Source: Rhodobiaceae bacterium (GTDB lineage Bacteria; Pseudomonadota; Alphaproteobacteria; RS24). Taken from it: a stretch of DNA of 6,580 nt. The notes beneath the pieces were generated by a model. It worked only from the letters and a program-made list of their open reading frames with translations. It was not told where the DNA came from and searched no databases. The translations under genes and the position numbers were made by a program. Below are positions 1 through 5,843 of this stretch, piece by piece (the stretch's first letter is position 1; each line of letters starts with the position of its first letter). The stretch lies in assembly GCA_002683515.1 (NCBI GenBank), contig NYTN01000046.1:1-6580 (forward strand), written 5' to 3'.

Positions 1-819
1 AACGGTCTTGGGCCTGCCGAAGTTGCCAAAGTTGTGCTTGATGAAGACACGCAACGGATTGAGGTTGTTGTGCCAGATGACCAGCTTTCTCTGGCAATTG
101 GTCGTCGGGGACAGAATGTCCGTTTGGCTTCCCAGCTTTCCGGTTGGGATATTGATATTCTGACAGAAGCAGAAGAATCAGAGCGTCGTCAGGCTGAATT
201 TGCCGAACGCACACAAATCTTCATGGCTTGTCTGGATGTTGACGAAATGATTGCTCAACTTTTGACATCTGAAGGCTTTGCTACGATTGAAGAGGTCGCC
301 TATGTGCCACTGGATGAAATAACAGTTATTGAGGGTTTTGATGATGAGACGGCGGAAGAGCTTCAAAGACGTGCAACAGAGCATCTCGATAGACAAAACC
401 AAGCGCTTGATGAGGAGCGAAAAGCCCTTGGGGTCGCCGATGAATTGATGAATGTCGAAGGCCTCACACCAGCCATGTTGGTTGCATTGGGCAAGAATGA
501 TGTCTTCACGCTCGAAGATTTTGCCGGTTGTGTCCCCGATGATTTAACTGGGTGGTATGAGTCTGTTGACAGGCAACGCGTCCGTCAGTCAGGTATGTTT
601 GATGATTTTGATGTCTCTGCGGATGAAGCGCAAACAATGATTATGAATACGCGCGTGATGGTCGGCTGGATTACAGAAGAAGATTTGCTGGTGCCTGAAG
701 ATGAACCACCGGAAGATGTAGGAGCCGCAGACGGCTCAGAAGGGGAGCCTTCTGAGGCAAGTGCTGAAGATGTTTTTGCTGCACCACCTGAATCAACAAC
801 AGATACCCCTAAAGAATAA
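1..819 (+). CDS. nusA: Transcription termination/antitermination factor NusA, C-terminal part (5' end outside window)
   Basis: This is the last 272 codons of NusA. The reading frame is open from base 1 and ends at TAA 817-819, followed at once by an in-frame TGA. NusA binds RNA polymerase and nascent RNA to modulate pausing, termination and antitermination. Visible parts, in window residue numbers: the end of the second KH domain (about 1-60), with the GXXG loop as GRRG (34-37) followed by QNVRLASQLSGWDIDI; two C-terminal helical repeats of the AR/helix-hairpin-helix type (about 75-132 and 142-186), each with a short G-containing turn (IEGF, VEGL); a segment with MIMNTRVMVGWI (about 210-222); and an acidic, low-complexity tail of roughly 45 residues. 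The N-terminal polymerase-binding domain, S1 and first KH domains lie upstream and cannot be assessed. The two repeats plus acidic tail fit proteobacterial NusA. It is probably co-transcribed with the following gene, which starts 18 nt downstream. Confidence 0.97.
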   Translation, partial: NGLGPAEVAKVVLDEDTQRIEVVVPDDQLSLAIGRRGQNVRLASQLSGWDIDILTEAEESERRQAEFAERTQIFMACLDVDEMIAQLLTSEGFATIEEVAYVPLDEITVIEGFDDETAEELQRRATEHLDRQNQALDEERKALGVADELMNVEGLTPAMLVALGKNDVFTLEDFAGCVPDDLTGWYESVDRQRVRQSGMFDDFDVSADEAQTMIMNTRVMVGWITEEDLLVPEDEPPEDVGAADGSEGEPSEASAEDVFAAPPESTTDTPKE

Positions 820-837
820 TGAGAGCGCGCATAATCC

Positions 838-1434
838 ATGACAGAAAATTTGCAATGTGCGCTTACCGGAAAGCTGCTAACGCGTGAAAAAACGATCAGG
901 TTCGTTATTGGACCTGATAACACAGTTATTGCTGATTTATCCGAGGAACTGCCGGGCGAGGGCATAAGACTTCTAGGCTATCGTGGCACACTAGAAGCCT
1001 CTATCCGCGATGGGTCATTCAAAGAGCTTTTTGACAAAGATTGGTTAGATAGTGATCCGGTTATTTCTGCATCTTTTTTAGATAAAATTGAGTCCCAACT
1101 TATGGATAAGGTTCTTGGGCTGATAGGCTTGGCCCGCCGCGCCGGGTCAGTTCTCAATGGCTTTGCTAAAGTTGAGGGCAGTCTAAAATCGGGTAAATGT
1201 AAACTATTGTTAACAGCTATTGACGGCGCAGAGGACGGGCGCATGAAAATTACACGCCTTGCAGAAGCTGTTGAATGCCAACAAGTGACGATTCTGCCCT
1301 CCGCCAGATTAAGTATGGCTTTAGGCCAGACAAATGTTATACATGCTGGAATTATCGGTTTAGGATGGGCCGAACGCCTGAACGCATCGATTGACAGATT
1401 GTCACTTTATGTTAACGGACACGAGGCAGCATAA
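838..1434 (+). CDS. Fused YlxR (DUF448) - YlxQ (L7Ae-like) RNA-binding protein
   Basis: This 198-residue protein has two RNA-binding modules that are separate genes (ylxR, ylxQ) between nusA and infB in Bacillus but fused in alphaproteobacteria. The YlxR/DUF448 part spans about residues 5-65 (C7, IRFVIGPD at 20-27, ADL at 32-34, PGEG at 39-42). The L7Ae/L30e-like part spans about 90-185, with LGLIGLARRAG (93-103) followed by the G-F-KV and SGKCKLLL segments. Members are thought to bind structured RNA, but the exact role in alphaproteobacteria is not settled, so I give no gene symbol. Oddity: the usual PGRG(A/L/V)(Y/W) signature of YlxR reads PGEGIR here, with Glu replacing the conserved Arg; the N-terminal basic residues around the first Cys are also missing. 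The ATG at 838 gives a start that aligns with family members. The Shine-Dalgarno is weak (GAGAG 821-825, 12 nt upstream), so coupling to nusA translation is plausible. Confidence 0.92.
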   Translation: MTENLQCALTGKLLTREKTIRFVIGPDNTVIADLSEELPGEGIRLLGYRGTLEASIRDGSFKELFDKDWLDSDPVISASFLDKIESQLMDKVLGLIGLARRAGSVLNGFAKVEGSLKSGKCKLLLTAIDGAEDGRMKITRLAEAVECQQVTILPSARLSMALGQTNVIHAGIIGLGWAERLNASIDRLSLYVNGHEAA

Positions 1435-1472
1435 GGCCTTAACATATTACAACAGGTTAGTGCTATTAGGTT

Positions 1473-1480
1473 GGAAGTGA
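1473..1480 (+). promoter_or_regulatory. Ribosome binding site for infB (decides the start)
   Basis: GGAAGTGA differs by one base from the anti-16S-complementary GGAGGTGA and ends 8 nt before ATG 1489. It lies inside the reading frame that would begin at the in-frame TTG 1471, which has no well-spaced Shine-Dalgarno of its own. This favours ATG 1489 as the infB start. Confidence 0.6.
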
Positions 1481-1488
1481 TAACGGAT

Positions 1489-3978
1489 ATGAGTGAAAAA
1501 GAAGAGAACGAAAAAGCTGATGAACAAAAGCCCGGCAAGACGCTGAGCTTAAAGCGAACTATTGACTCCGGTCAGGTGCGTCAGAATTTTTCTCATGGCC
1601 GCACTAAGTCTGTTCAGGTTGAACGTAAACGTAAACGCATGGTCACTCCGAGTAGTGCCGGAGCCTCAAGTGCTGCGATACCGGCTTCACCTAGCGCGGT
1701 TGACCCAGTTGAAACAAAAGCCCCTGAAGTTAAAGAGCCGACTTCTGAAAATAACCTTGGCGGTCTTTCTCGTCAGGAGCAAGCAGCGCGTCAAGCGGCT
1801 GTTGCAGAAGCGAAAGTAAGGGCTGCTGAAGAGGCTGTTCGAGAGAAAGAAGAGGCTGAGAAAAGAGTCTTAGAGGATGCTGACCGCGCCAAAGAAGAGG
1901 CTAAAAGAAAAATTGAGTCGCCCGCGGTTCTGGATGTGCCGGTTGAAACAACGGACACTGCGGCTACGCCTCGACGGAAAGAGCCTGTACGTGCGGGGGA
2001 GGAAACACCGGCGCGCCGCAAAGAAAAAGCAGAGGAGCCGCGCCGCCCAGCTGTAGCTAAACGCGGAGAGCAGCAGCGCCGGCGGACTGGGAAGTTGACC
2101 ATTAACGATGCATTGAATGATGAAGAACGCATGCGTTCAATGGCATCCATACGTCGCCGTCGTGAACGCGAAAAAAGACAGTCAATGTCTATGGAGCCGC
2201 GCGAAAAAGTTGCGCGTACCATTAAATTGCCTGAGTCAATTACTATTCAAGAACTTGCAAACCGCTTGGCGGAGCGTGCTGTGGATGTCATTAAATTATT
2301 GATGCAACAAGGTGTTATGGCAAAGATCAACGATACGATTGATGCCGATACTGCCGAATTGCTTGCCGAAGAATTAGGGCATAAGGTCAATCGTGTCACA
2401 GATGCAGACGTAGAAGACAGCATCGACTCTGAAGAAGACACTGATGAAGATAAAAAGTCGCGTCCGCCGGTTGTGACTGTTATGGGTCACGTTGACCACG
2501 GGAAGACATCCTTGCTTGACGCATTGAGGAAAGCCAGTGTTGTCACCGGTGAGGCTGGCGGCATTACCCAGCATATCGGGGCATATCAGGTCACTAAAGA
2601 TGATGGTGAGAAGGTAACTTTCATCGATACGCCGGGTCATGCGGCCTTTACGTCAATGCGTGCGCGGGGGGCCAAAGTAACAGATATTGTTATTCTCGTT
2701 GTTGCCGCCGATGATGGTGTGATGCCCCAGACAGTTGAGGCTATCAGTCATGCCAAGGCGGCAGACGTGCCGATTGTGGTTGCGGTGAATAAAATCGACA
2801 AGCCCGAAGCTGACCCTACTAGAGTGAAAAACGAATTATTGCAGCATGAAATCATTTCTGAGGACATGGGCGGTGATGTTCAGTTTGTCGAAGTTTCTGC
2901 CATTGCGGGTACAGGTTTAGATGAATTATTGGAGTCAGTTCTGCTTCAGGCTGAACTTCTTGACCTAAAAGCTAATCCGGACCGTGCGGCGGAAGGCATT
3001 GTTATCGAGTCAAAACTCGAAAAAGGTAGGGGGGCGGTTGCGACTGTTCTTGTCCAACGAGGTACTTTAGCTGTCGGTGATATTTTTGTTGTCGGGGAAG
3101 AGTCCGGTCGGGTTCGTGCACTTTTGGACGACCAAGGCGAAAGCATTACAACCGCATTACCGGCCTCTCCGGTTGAAGTTCTAGGCGCGGGCGGCTCGCC
3201 ATCAGCAGGTGATATGTTTAACGTTGTTGAGACAGAAGCTAAAGCCAGAGAGATTGCTGAATATCGCGGACGCATCAGTCGTGAAAAGCGAACAGCGTCC
3301 GGCAATCGAACAACGCTTGATCAGATGATGCAGCAGCTTAAAGACACTGAGCTTAAAGAACTGCCTATTGTTGTTAAGGCAGATGTGCAGGGTTCTGCCG
3401 AGGCAATTTCTCAGGCAGTGGATAAACTCGGTACAGATGAAGTTTGTGGCCGCGTTGTGCATACGGCAGTGGGCGGTATTACCGAAAGTGATATTACATT
3501 AGCGGCGGCATCTAACGCTTCCATTCTGGGCTTTAATGTTCGCGCCAACTCACAGGCCCGAAATTTGGCTGATGAGCAAGGTGTTGAGATTCGTTATTAC
3601 AATGTGATTTATGACCTTGTTGACGATATGAAAGCTGCCATGTCTGGCATGTTAAGCCCTGATTTACGCGAAAATATGCTAGGCAATGCAGAAATATTGG
3701 AAGTCTTTAATGTTTCAAAATCCGGCAAAGTGGCTGGTTGTAAAGTTACTGATAGCTTGGTCCGCCGCGGCGCGAGAGTCAGACTTATTCGGGACAGTGT
3801 TGTTATTCACGAAGGCGAACTCAGTTCCCTTCGTCGCTTTAAGGATGAAGTGAAAGAGGTTAATGCCGGCCAGGAATGCGGTATGGCCTTTGAAAATTAT
3901 GAAGATCTTAAACAGGGTGACGTAATTGAGTGTTATGAGGTTGAAGAAATCGCCCGTACGCTTGACGACGTCAATTAA
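1489..3978 (+). CDS. infB: Translation initiation factor IF-2
   Basis: This 829-residue translational GTPase brings fMet-tRNA to the 30S subunit and promotes 50S joining. Order of parts: an alphaproteobacterial N-terminal IF2-associated motif (residues 21-50, SLKRT..SGQVRQNFSHGR); a charged Ala/Glu/Lys-rich helical or coiled-coil stretch (93-144); a basic Arg-rich linker (185-235); the IF2_N domain (about 245-300); and the GTPase domain. GTPase motifs are G1 GHVDHGKT (333-340), the G2 region GGITQHIGAY (357-366), G3 DTPGH (380-384), G4 NKID (434-437) and G5 SAI (470-472). Domain II starts near 503, domain III near 625 (VVKADVQGSAEAI) and the fMet-tRNA-binding C-terminal domain near 735, with GQECG and GDVIE conserved. 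All catalytic motifs are intact, including the His of DTPGH. G5 reads SAI where SAK is usual. I chose ATG 1489 over an in-frame TTG at 1471 because of ribosome-binding-site spacing and because family members begin MS(D/E). The gene ends in tandem stops TAA TAG. Confidence 0.99.
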   Translation: MSEKEENEKADEQKPGKTLSLKRTIDSGQVRQNFSHGRTKSVQVERKRKRMVTPSSAGASSAAIPASPSAVDPVETKAPEVKEPTSENNLGGLSRQEQAARQAAVAEAKVRAAEEAVREKEEAEKRVLEDADRAKEEAKRKIESPAVLDVPVETTDTAATPRRKEPVRAGEETPARRKEKAEEPRRPAVAKRGEQQRRRTGKLTINDALNDEERMRSMASIRRRREREKRQSMSMEPREKVARTIKLPESITIQELANRLAERAVDVIKLLMQQGVMAKINDTIDADTAELLAEELGHKVNRVTDADVEDSIDSEEDTDEDKKSRPPVVTVMGHVDHGKTSLLDALRKASVVTGEAGGITQHIGAYQVTKDDGEKVTFIDTPGHAAFTSMRARGAKVTDIVILVVAADDGVMPQTVEAISHAKAADVPIVVAVNKIDKPEADPTRVKNELLQHEIISEDMGGDVQFVEVSAIAGTGLDELLESVLLQAELLDLKANPDRAAEGIVIESKLEKGRGAVATVLVQRGTLAVGDIFVVGEESGRVRALLDDQGESITTALPASPVEVLGAGGSPSAGDMFNVVETEAKAREIAEYRGRISREKRTASGNRTTLDQMMQQLKDTELKELPIVVKADVQGSAEAISQAVDKLGTDEVCGRVVHTAVGGITESDITLAAASNASILGFNVRANSQARNLADEQGVEIRYYNVIYDLVDDMKAAMSGMLSPDLRENMLGNAEILEVFNVSKSGKVAGCKVTDSLVRRGARVRLIRDSVVIHEGELSSLRRFKDEVKEVNAGQECGMAFENYEDLKQGDVIECYEVEEIARTLDDVN

Positions 3979-4021
3979 TAGCCTCGTTTTCTGCCAATAA
4001 ATTTTGAGCCGGATTATATTC

Positions 4022-4525
4022 ATGGCAAAGCGTTTAAAAAAATCTGCACATTCTGACGCTCCGCGAAGTCAGAGACAGTTACGTGTCGGAGAATTACTGC
4101 GTCAAAAGTTGTCAGAAGTCTTCTCTAGAGGGGATATTAGCGGCACAAATCTTGATACGCGGTTTGTGACTGTGACGGAAGTGCGGGTAAGTCCTGACTT
4201 AAAAAAAGCCACGGCCTATGTTGTGCCACTTCTGCAAATGACCGAAACCTTGTCAAAGCGTAAACGCAATACAGTCGCCAGCTCAGCCGCCGATTTGACT
4301 GCTGAATTAAGCCGTCATGCTGGCGCTTTAAGAATAAAGATGGGGGACGGACTTCGCCTTAAATATGTTCCGAGTCTTTCTTTTAAATCTGATGATAGCT
4401 TTGACAATGCAGCTGTTATGGATAATTTGCTTGCGCGAGATGAGGTTCGGCGGGATTTGTCAGTTGATTCAAAAATGTCAGTTAAGTCACCTGAGGCTGA
4501 GCTTGACTCAACAAACGAGGTTTAA
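4022..4525 (+). CDS. rbfA: 30S ribosome-binding factor RbfA
   Basis: This 167-residue KH-fold protein binds the immature 30S subunit, assists late 16S rRNA 5'-end maturation and is needed for cold adaptation in E. coli. Diagnostic segments: SQRQLRVGELLRQKL (16-30) as first helix; VTVTEVRVSPDLKKATAYVVPL (49-70) as the central strands; RHAGALR (98-104) at the helix-kink-helix; and LRLKYVPSLSFKSDDSFD (111-128) as the last strand before the closing helix. Between VVPL and the LTAELSRH helix is a linker of about 20 residues (71-91) with a basic SKRKR cluster, longer than I expect for the family. The acidic tail after about residue 145 is variable in RbfA. An in-frame TTG at 4004 would add six residues (MSRIIF). 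ATG 4022 is preferred because relatives start MA(K/R) and GGA (4011-4013) sits 8 nt upstream. The last codons contain the ribosome binding site of truB. Confidence 0.96.
   Translation: MAKRLKKSAHSDAPRSQRQLRVGELLRQKLSEVFSRGDISGTNLDTRFVTVTEVRVSPDLKKATAYVVPLLQMTETLSKRKRNTVASSAADLTAELSRHAGALRIKMGDGLRLKYVPSLSFKSDDSFDNAAVMDNLLARDEVRRDLSVDSKMSVKSPEAELDSTNEV
4517..4521 (+). promoter_or_regulatory. Ribosome binding site for truB, inside the end of rbfA
   Basis: GAGGT lies 6 nt before the TTG start of truB at 4528, just upstream of the rbfA stop (4523-4525). This supports the TTG start and implies that ribosomes finishing rbfA pass over the truB initiation site, so translational coupling is likely. 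Confidence 0.65.
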
Positions 4526-4527
4526 GT

Positions 4528-5499
4528 TTGAGTCGAAGACGCAAAGGCTTGCAAATACATGGTTGGATTAACTTCGATAAACCTGAAGGTATGACGTCAA
4601 CTGCTGCTGTTGGCAAAATTCGTCGCCTGTTTAATGCTCAAAAAGCCGGACATGCAGGAACGCTGGATCCGTTGGCGCAAGGAATTCTGCCGATTGCGCT
4701 TGGGGAGGCTACAAAAACAGTCCCGTTTATGATGGACGCCGCAAAAACATATCACTTCACTGTATGTTGGGGGGTCGCGACCACGACGGATGACCGTGAG
4801 GGGGGTGTGCTGGAAACATCCGCACATCGCCCGACAGATGCTGATATTGAGGATGTAATAGATGCGTTTATAGGGAATATCTCTCAAGTGCCGCCTGCTT
4901 TCTCTGCCATTAAGTTAGATGGGCGCCGCGCTTATGACATGGCGCGGGCGGGCAAAAAGCCTGAAATTTCTGCAAGAAGCGTTCAGGTTGACCGGCTCAC
5001 TTTGGTAAACAGGCCCGATAATGACACAGCCCAGTTTGCGGTAGATTGCGGTAAGGGCACTTATGTGAGGTCTTTAGCCCGCGATATGGCTTTAAAACTC
5101 GGTACTTTTGGGCATGTGCATTACTTGCGCCGAACACGTGTTGGGCCGTTTGATGAAAAAAGCACAATAGGGCTGGATATTCTTGATGAATTAGGCCATA
5201 TTGCCGCCGAAGTTGATGCTTTTGATGCGTTTAATGCGCAACTAAATTCCCACTTGCTTCCTTTACAGACAGTGCTGGACGACATCCCGGCTCTGCCGAT
5301 TAGTGAAAAGGAAGCGAGAGACATTCGTATGGGCAGAGCAGTCAACATCACCGCTCATGTAGTGGGTGATAAGTTATCTGAAAGCCACGGAGCCATTCAG
5401 GTTTTAGCGCTTTTTGATAATCACCCGGTTGCATTGGGTAAGCTGGAAGAGGACAGATTTCAGCCGGTGCGTGTTTTTAACCTGTCCGATAAAAATTAA
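4528..5499 (+). CDS. truB: tRNA pseudouridine(55) synthase TruB
   Basis: This 323-residue enzyme isomerises U55 in the T-psi-C loop of tRNAs and also acts as a tRNA-folding chaperone in E. coli. Motifs: GWINFDKPEGMTS (12-24); KAGHAGTLDPLAQG (39-52) with catalytic Asp47; KTYHF (73-77) with the active-site Tyr75; and GKGTYVRSLARD (175-186) with the conserved Arg181. The C-terminal part, from about 245 (LPLQTVLDDIPAL to FQPVRVFNL), matches the alphaproteobacterial TruB C-terminal domain. The start is TTG at 4528. The eleven residues before GWINFDKP (MSRRRKGLQIH) match the usual M(A/S)RRRKG opening of alphaproteobacterial TruB, and a GAGG ribosome binding site fits. The next in-frame ATG (4591) falls after DKPEG and would remove conserved sequence. 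The gene begins 2 nt after the rbfA stop. The 3' end of the coding sequence overlaps a possible rpsO control hairpin at 5451-5487. Confidence 0.98.
   Translation: MSRRRKGLQIHGWINFDKPEGMTSTAAVGKIRRLFNAQKAGHAGTLDPLAQGILPIALGEATKTVPFMMDAAKTYHFTVCWGVATTTDDREGGVLETSAHRPTDADIEDVIDAFIGNISQVPPAFSAIKLDGRRAYDMARAGKKPEISARSVQVDRLTLVNRPDNDTAQFAVDCGKGTYVRSLARDMALKLGTFGHVHYLRRTRVGPFDEKSTIGLDILDELGHIAAEVDAFDAFNAQLNSHLLPLQTVLDDIPALPISEKEARDIRMGRAVNITAHVVGDKLSESHGAIQVLALFDNHPVALGKLEEDRFQPVRVFNLSDKN
5451..5487 (+). promoter_or_regulatory. Possible RNA hairpin upstream of rpsO (candidate S15 control element)
   Basis: GGACAG (5451-5456) and CTGTCC (5482-5487) are perfectly complementary, giving a 6-bp stem with a 25-nt loop. 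The structure lies within the last codons of truB and ends 10 nt before the rpsO Shine-Dalgarno. A second short pairing, AGGA 5500-5503 with TCCT 5522-5525, would cover the Shine-Dalgarno and enclose the start codon. GGAC (5451-5454) could alternatively pair with GTCC (5521-5524). S15 represses its own mRNA through leader structures in several bacterial groups. Assigning this one that role is inference from position only. Confidence 0.35.
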
Positions 5500-5504
5500 A
5501 GGAG
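5498..5504 (+). promoter_or_regulatory. Strong ribosome binding site for rpsO
   Basis: AAAGGAG ends 6 nt before ATG 5511 and overlaps the truB stop codon. It is the strongest Shine-Dalgarno in the window, consistent with the high expression expected of a ribosomal protein. Confidence 0.85.
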
Positions 5505-5510
5505 TTACCG

Positions 5511-5780
5511 ATGTCGATTAGTCCTGAACGCAAGCTTGAGCTTGTTAAGGAATATGCCACACAGGGTGGTGATACAGGTTCACCTGAGGTCCAAGTGGCC
5601 ATCCTCACGGAGAGGATAAACAATCTGACCGAACATTTTAAATCTCACGGCAAAGATAATCACTCACGCCGCGGTCTTTTGAAAATGGTCAGCCAACGTC
5701 GCCGTCTTCTTGATTATCTAAATGCACGTAATTCTGAGCGTTATCAGACTCTCATTAAGCGTCTAGGTCTTCGCCGTTAG
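5511..5780 (+). CDS. rpsO: 30S ribosomal protein S15
   Basis: This 89-residue protein has the standard length of bacterial S15. S15 binds the three-way junction of helices 20-22 of 16S rRNA, nucleates assembly of the 30S platform and forms an intersubunit bridge. Recognisable stretches are EYATQGGDTGSPEVQVAILT (14-33), INNLTEHFKSHGKDNHSRRG (36-55) with the HSRRGL rRNA-contact segment, LLKMVSQRRRLLDYL (56-70) and the terminal YQTLIKRLGLRR. All helices and the conserved Asp-Thr-Gly-Ser and His-Ser-Arg-Arg residues are present. It starts 11 nt after truB and ends with TAG. As in E. coli, it directly precedes pnp. Control by S15 feedback is known in several bacteria and possible here (see the hairpin at 5451-5487). 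Confidence 0.99.
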   Translation: MSISPERKLELVKEYATQGGDTGSPEVQVAILTERINNLTEHFKSHGKDNHSRRGLLKMVSQRRRLLDYLNARNSERYQTLIKRLGLRR

Positions 5781-5784
5781 ATTT

Positions 5785-5800
5785 TCAACACATCGGTTGA
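5785..5800 (+). other. Small RNA hairpin in the rpsO-pnp spacer
   Basis: TCAAC (5785-5789) pairs with GTTGA (5796-5800) around a 6-nt loop. It is a weak 5-bp stem starting 5 nt after the rpsO stop, with no following T-run, so it is not an intrinsic terminator. It may be chance; it is listed because it sits directly before a stronger hairpin. Confidence 0.3.
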
Positions 5801-5806
5801 CTAACA

Positions 5807-5828
5807 GTCTGCATCAGGGGATGCGGGC
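5807..5828 (+). promoter_or_regulatory. RNA hairpin in the pnp leader (candidate processing or autoregulation site)
   Basis: GTCTGCATC (5807-5815) pairs with GATGCGGGC (5820-5828) around the tetraloop AGGG, giving nine continuous pairs including two G-U wobbles. It ends 4 nt before the pnp Shine-Dalgarno. No T-run follows, so it does not look like a terminator. In E. coli the pnp leader carries stem-loops cut by RNase III, and PNPase then destabilises its own mRNA. The similar position suggests, but does not show, a related role here; this stem is shorter than a typical RNase III substrate. Confidence 0.45.
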
Positions 5829-5832
5829 ATAT

Positions 5833-5839
5833 GGAAAGA
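5833..5839 (+). promoter_or_regulatory. Ribosome binding site for pnp
   Basis: GGAAAGA ends 4 nt before ATG 5844. An upstream ATG at 5831 is in a different frame from pnp. The MFTI opening of PNPase fixes the start at 5844. Confidence 0.6.
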
Positions 5840-5843
5840 AAAA

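Noticed and set aside
178..402. Minus-strand open frame inside nusA (and similar antisense frames at 585-965, 978-1244, 1791-2222, 2946-3305, 3715-4023 and 6071-6499)
   Set aside because: All lie antisense to strongly recognisable genes, resemble no known family and have compositions explained as complement shadows of the real coding strand.
817..822. Tandem in-frame stops after nusA (TAA TGA), and likewise after infB (TAA TAG, 3976-3981)
   Set aside because: Real, but common in bacteria and without a specific implication.
1432..1441. Ten-base palindrome TAAGGCCTTA at the ylxR-ylxQ stop codon
   Set aside because: There is no loop or T-run for a hairpin terminator and no second copy nearby; it is most likely chance.
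3028..3033. Run of six G in infB as a possible slippage or frameshift site
   Set aside because: The IF2 reading frame continues normally through domain II, and no alternative product is evident.
5797..5802. TTGACT as a -35 box for a separate pnp promoter
   Set aside because: No acceptable -10 hexamer occurs 16-18 nt downstream; that stretch is occupied by the GATGCGGGC arm of the hairpin.
5807..5840. Intrinsic terminator after rpsO
   Set aside because: The hairpin is followed by an A-rich sequence containing the pnp ribosome binding site, not a T-run.
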